In this document: positions 33,132 to 36,248 of the stretch, one piece after another
How positions within the stretch are numbered: position 1 is the first letter of the stretch
How the letters are laid out: every line of letters begins with the position of its first letter
Source: an uncultured SAR116 cluster alpha proteobacterium
Lineage (GTDB): Bacteria > Pseudomonadota > Alphaproteobacteria > Puniceispirillales > Puniceispirillaceae
Reading direction: 5' to 3'
DNA: 36,248 nucleotides
NCBI GenBank assembly: GCA_902596655.1
Contig: CACJUX010000020.1
Span: 1-36,248 of the forward strand
Program-made: the position numbers and the translations under genes
The notes under the pieces: model-generated
The model's input: the letters and a program-made list of their open reading frames with translations, nothing else
Told to the model about the DNA's origin: nothing
The model's database searches: none

Positions 33132-34298
33132 TCAGGGAATTGTGCGGTCTAGCCCACGCACGATTTTATGCTCTTTGTCAAAGAAGGGCAGATCGACAAT
33201 CTCGCACGCATGTGTGCTGCCATCGGGCAAACGCAACGCCATTGTGCGGCAAAGCCAGTCACCAGGTTCAGCGAAGCGGGCATAACCGATGCCAAGTCCA
33301 AGTGTCGGCGATGGAACGCCGGCAGTTATGTGACCGACGACTACCTGACCATCCAATATCTCGCTGCCTGAGGACGGTGTTGCCGCCGAGCAGGTCAGTC
33401 CTAAAAGAAGTGACCGCCGGTCAGCATCAATCAGCGCATCACGACCAATGAAATCGTCCTTCTCTAGATCAACAAATGCACCCAATCCTGCCTCGAAAGG
33501 CGTCATGCTGGCATCCATGTCGGTTGTGTTGCCCAGAATACCACCCTCGATCCGTCGGATCGTAAGCGCGCGTGTAGAAGAAAATTCCATGCCATGGGGC
33601 TCACCTGCTGCCATCAAGTGGTCCCACAGTGCCAGATGATTAGTCTTTTCACCATCACAATAAATTTCAAACCCTAGCTCATTAGTAAAGCCAGTTCGCG
33701 ACACATAAAGCGATTGTCCACCTAGATCAAAGTAGCCCGACGTGAAATAACGCATTGTCTCATCAATTGCACCACGAGATGCCGCGTTCATAATTGCTAT
33801 GGATGCCGGACCTTGAATTTGTAGCACCCTAGATTTTGGATCTTTTATTTCAACATCAAAGCCAGTGCTGAGCGCTAATAACCAAGTTTCAAACGGACCA
33901 TCTGCCTGTACATACCAGAAGCGATTTGTGTCGAGTTTAAACACCACTCCATCCATGAAAACACCACCACTAGGAGTGCATGCGAGAGCGTAATATCCCC
34001 GCCCTTCTTCCATGTTTGAAATGCGGCGTGTAAGCACTTTTTCCAAAAATGGCACCGCATCAGCGCCAGAAATTTCTATCGGCTTTTCGGGAACGTCAAA
34101 AATTAGCGCCTTGCGACGCAGTAGCCAATATTTTTCCAGATAATCCTCCCCAGCATAAACAGCTTGGAACCGCCCCGCGTAAACGCCACGCACCATTTTC
34201 GAGGTGTCATGTCTAGCAATGAAAGGCGACTCTTCAAACCTACGGGCGCTAATTAATACATTATTGTCTAGATCTTTTTCTTCTTGAAGATTTACCAT
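33132..34298 (-). CDS. GcvT-like aminomethyltransferase family protein, copy B
   Basis: A 388-residue folate-binding GcvT-fold protein, paralogous to the one at 20921-22099. Matching blocks include LLRRKALIFDVPEKPIEISG, VLTRRISNMEEGRGYYALAC, GGVFMDGVVFKL, RVLQIQGPASIAIMNAAS, LYVSRTGFTNELGFEIYCDG and LTIRRIEGGILGN. It may take a methyl group from an N- or S-methylated osmolyte and pass it to tetrahydrofolate. AGGAG precedes the ATG at 34298. Base composition changes sharply inside the gene near 33640: the N-terminal half is about 40 percent GC in sampled lines, the C-terminal half near 57 percent. It converges on the ADH-ALDH operon. Confidence 0.9.
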   Translation of the reverse strand: MVNLQEEKDLDNNVLISARRFEESPFIARHDTSKMVRGVYAGRFQAVYAGEDYLEKYWLLRRKALIFDVPEKPIEISGADAVPFLEKVLTRRISNMEEGRGYYALACTPSGGVFMDGVVFKLDTNRFWYVQADGPFETWLLALSTGFDVEIKDPKSRVLQIQGPASIAIMNAASRGAIDETMRYFTSGYFDLGGQSLYVSRTGFTNELGFEIYCDGEKTNHLALWDHLMAAGEPHGMEFSSTRALTIRRIEGGILGNTTDMDASMTPFEAGLGAFVDLEKDDFIGRDALIDADRRSLLLGLTCSAATPSSGSEILDGQVVVGHITAGVPSPTLGLGIGYARFAEPGDWLCRTMALRLPDGSTHACEIVDLPFFDKEHKIVRGLDRTIP

Positions 34299-34399
34299 TT
34301 ATGGCTCCTGGTCATGTAATCTGTCGAGAGCGGTTATTTAATAACCTCCATCACAAATTCGCCAAAATGCTTACCATTGGAAAGTTTTATTTACTAATA

Positions 34400-34418
34400 G
34401 AAAATGATAATCATCAGT
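34400..34418. promoter_or_regulatory. Fur-box-like iron-responsive operator candidate
   Basis: The 19 bases match the classical enterobacterial Fur box at 15 positions, with the whole ATGATAATCAT palindromic core (34404-34414) intact. It lies about 100 bases upstream of the GcvT-like gene and 290 upstream of ccmF. Many alphaproteobacteria use Irr, RirA or Mur instead of an E. coli-like Fur, so function is uncertain. Confidence 0.35.
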
Positions 34419-34570
34419 TAGCGACCATCTTCATTTTGCCTTTTGACCGCTTGAAAAGCATCTCACTTTTAAATTTTAATTGTGACCAAAAAACAGCTGT
34501 CGACAAAGCAAATTTTACCTACCAACATTAGCTTATTTAGTCGCACAAATTTTCTGCTGCCTTTTAATTT

Positions 34571-34588
34571 TTGATTCTTGAGAATCAA
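34571..34588. repeat. Perfect 18-base inverted repeat, possible operator
   Basis: TTGATTCT (34571-34578) and AGAATCAA (34581-34588) are exact reverse complements separated by TG. It lies 120 bases upstream of the ccmF start. No T tract follows, so an operator is more likely than a terminator. Confidence 0.45.
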
Positions 34589-34708
34589 CTCCAGACAATC
34601 AGCAGCGGGCGGCATAATGGCACAGCCTGTTTGCAATGCATCCTTTAGACATGATATCTGAGTTACGTTTTTTAATCATCTTCATAATATACAAGACGAG
34701 GCCTTTTG

Positions 34709-36248
34709 ATGATCGCCGAACTTGGCCATTTCGCATTGATCCTTGCTTTTGTGACATCTATTGTGGTGTCCATCGTGCCGTTGGCCGGGGTGGCCCGTGG
34801 CAATGCCGCGATGATGCAGCTTGCGGTGCCAGCGACGTTAGTCATGACAGGGGGCGTTCTGATCGCTTTTGCCGCGCTTATTTGGGCGTTTGTGACCTCT
34901 GATTTTTCGGTTGCCCTTGTGACAAGTCACTCGCATTCGGCAAAGCCACTGATCTACAAGATTTCCGGAACATGGGGCAATCACGAGGGATCCCTGCTAT
35001 TATGGATCGTCATATTGGTGAGCTTTGCCGCCATCCTGACAGTTAGCGGCACGGCCATGCCTATGGCTCTGAAAACCCGCACACTTGCTATTCAGGGCAT
35101 TGTCAGTGCTGCGTTTCTGGCATTCTCGCTCTTTACCTCCAACCCCTTCGCCAGATTGTCGCCTGCACCACTCGACGGCAATGGGCTAAATCCAGTTCTG
35201 CAGGACCCGGGACTGGCCCTGCATCCACCAACGCTCTATATCGGCTATGTCGGGCTTTCAATGGCGTTTTCTTTTGCCGTTGCCGGCCTTCTTGACGGCA
35301 GGATTGACCGCGCCTGGGCTATCTATGTAAGACCATGGATCACTGCCGCCTGGTGCGCGCTAACAATCGGGATCGCGCTAGGCAGCTGGTGGGCATATTA
35401 TGAGCTTGGGTGGGGTGGCTGGTGGTTCTGGGATCCAGTGGAAAATGCCTCGCTAATGCCGTGGCTTGCAGCCACAGCGCTGATCCATTCAGTGAGTGTG
35501 GTTGCCGCTCGGGGGATCTTCAAAAGCTGGACGGTGCTGCTTGCCATTCTAGCATTCTCACTATCACTTGTTGGTACTTTTATCGTCCGGTCGGGATTGC
35601 TGACCTCGGTTCACAGCTTTGCTAGCGATCCAGCCCGTGGCGCTTTCATTCTCGGCATCCTCCTGTTTGCAATCGGCATTCCGCTGGCGCTGTTTGCTTG
35701 GCGCGGACCTCAATTGATCAATGACGGCGATTATCAGCCCGTCAGTCGAGAAACTGGCCTGTTAGTGAATAATTTTCTGCTGACAGCGGCGACAATTGTG
35801 GTGCTAATTGGAACATTCTATCCTCTTGGACTGGAGATGGTCAGCGGCGCTCGGATTACCGTCGGTCCACCCTATTTCGATGCCACCTTCAACCCGATCA
35901 TGGCGGTGCTGGTTCTGGCAATGGCCTTTGGTCCGGTGATGGCATGGCGGAGAGGCACGTTGCCGGCACTTCGCCTTGTCGCCAGTGGCGCGATCATATC
36001 GACACTGGCAGCGGTGCTTGCCGGGCTGGCGCTTTTCACGGGCATCTCGCTCGTCGGACTTGCCGGGATCGGCATGATCGCCTGGTTGGGCGGGGGCATT
36101 CTGGCCGATATCTTCCACCGCGTGTTACGTGCCGGCAAGGCTGGGAGTGGCGGACGCCCGGCGACGATTCAGATGCCGGTCTGGGGAATGTGGTGTGCGC
36201 ATCTGGGAATGGTCGTATTTTTGCTTGGTGCCCTTGGAAACGGTCTCT
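34709..36248 (+). CDS. ccmF: Cytochrome c haem lyase subunit CcmF (partial, runs off the window)
   Basis: An open frame from ATG at 34709 to the window end gives 513 residues without a stop, of about 650 expected. CcmF, with CcmH/I, attaches haem from CcmE to apocytochrome c on the periplasmic side of the inner membrane. Seen are TWGNHEGSLLLW at 88-99, the haem-handling tryptophan-rich motif WGGWWFWDPVENASLMPWL at 235-253, conserved His172 (ALHPPTLY) and His260 (ALIHS), and many membrane helices. GAGG precedes the start. ccmE is not upstream, so the gene either begins a ccm cluster continuing to the right or is separated from it. Confidence 0.95.
   Translation, partial: MIAELGHFALILAFVTSIVVSIVPLAGVARGNAAMMQLAVPATLVMTGGVLIAFAALIWAFVTSDFSVALVTSHSHSAKPLIYKISGTWGNHEGSLLLWIVILVSFAAILTVSGTAMPMALKTRTLAIQGIVSAAFLAFSLFTSNPFARLSPAPLDGNGLNPVLQDPGLALHPPTLYIGYVGLSMAFSFAVAGLLDGRIDRAWAIYVRPWITAAWCALTIGIALGSWWAYYELGWGGWWFWDPVENASLMPWLAATALIHSVSVVAARGIFKSWTVLLAILAFSLSLVGTFIVRSGLLTSVHSFASDPARGAFILGILLFAIGIPLALFAWRGPQLINDGDYQPVSRETGLLVNNFLLTAATIVVLIGTFYPLGLEMVSGARITVGPPYFDATFNPIMAVLVLAMAFGPVMAWRRGTLPALRLVASGAIISTLAAVLAGLALFTGISLVGLAGIGMIAWLGGGILADIFHRVLRAGKAGSGGRPATIQMPVWGMWCAHLGMVVFLLGALGNGL

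Larger units (their letters stand above)
34299..34708. other. AT-rich region between the GcvT-like gene and ccmF
   Basis: These 410 bases contain no convincing gene; a 76-codon frame at 34301 lacks any recognisable motif and reads through operator-like repeats. The region holds a Fur-like box, an 18-base perfect palindrome and the CTTACC motif (34370-34385), and should contain the promoters of both flanking divergent genes. No ccmE or other cytochrome c maturation gene is visible before ccmF. Confidence 0.5.

Noticed and set aside
34301-34531. 76-codon open frame between the GcvT-like gene and ccmF
   Set aside because: It has no recognisable motif, lies in AT-rich control DNA and runs through the Fur-like box and the CTTACC motif. 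It is probably chance.
1-36248. CRISPR array, insertion sequence, integrase or prophage
   Set aside because: I saw no regular repeat-spacer pattern, transposase, integrase, capsid or terminase motif, or tRNA-flanking direct repeat.

Overview
The window reads as a chromosomal segment of a marine-type alphaproteobacterium, close in style to the SAR116 or Roseobacter lineages. This is inference from gene content: TRAP transporters, a ProXVW-type betaine ABC transporter, a BetI-like regulator, GcvT-like demethylases, a Rieske oxygenase relic and CcmF. Base composition is roughly half GC with AT-rich gaps. I see no insertion sequence, prophage, CRISPR array or replication origin. The only RNA gene is tRNA-Ala(TGC). 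The ends cut through an upstream region on the left and through ccmF on the right.

Layout. From 0 to 6 kb there is an unrecognised polytopic membrane protein, a small decayed gene, tRNA-Ala with a terminator, alanine dehydrogenase (ald) divergent from an Lrp/AsnC regulator, and SelO. From 6 to 12.5 kb the region is loose and partly decaying. It holds a full-length Rieske oxygenase pseudogene with four separate lesions, an orphan ParA-like ATPase, a one-helix membrane protein, an HD-domain (PhnZ/TmpB-like) protein overlapping an SDR, about 630 bases of gene debris, and an enolase-superfamily enzyme. From 13 to 18.5 kb a TRAP transporter (dctP, a hairpin, dctQ, dctM) is followed on the same strand by an amidase, a 65-residue membrane protein and a nitroreductase-like protein.

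From 18.5 to 24.2 kb four minus-strand genes form one apparent operon: GMC (choline dehydrogenase-like) oxidoreductase, VOC protein, GcvT-like protein and a cytoplasmic molybdopterin S/N-oxide reductase. From 24.3 to 34.3 kb come an EamA transporter, a BetI-like repressor divergent from proX-proV-proW (ProW is a fused double permease), then an iron-dependent alcohol dehydrogenase, an aldehyde dehydrogenase and, convergently, a second GcvT-like paralogue. Past 34.7 kb ccmF begins and runs off the end.

How the genes may work together. The stretch 18.5-34.3 kb looks like an island for uptake and oxidative, folate-dependent demethylation of methylated osmolytes such as choline, glycine betaine or related N/S compounds. 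Uptake would be by ProXVW. Oxidation of an alcohol group would be by the GMC enzyme or by the Fe-ADH plus ALDH pair. Methyl transfer to tetrahydrofolate would be by the two GcvT-like proteins, with BetI-like control. The presence of an S/N-oxide reductase in the same operon as GMC, VOC and GcvT-like genes is the most unusual combination here, and its substrate cannot be read from sequence alone.
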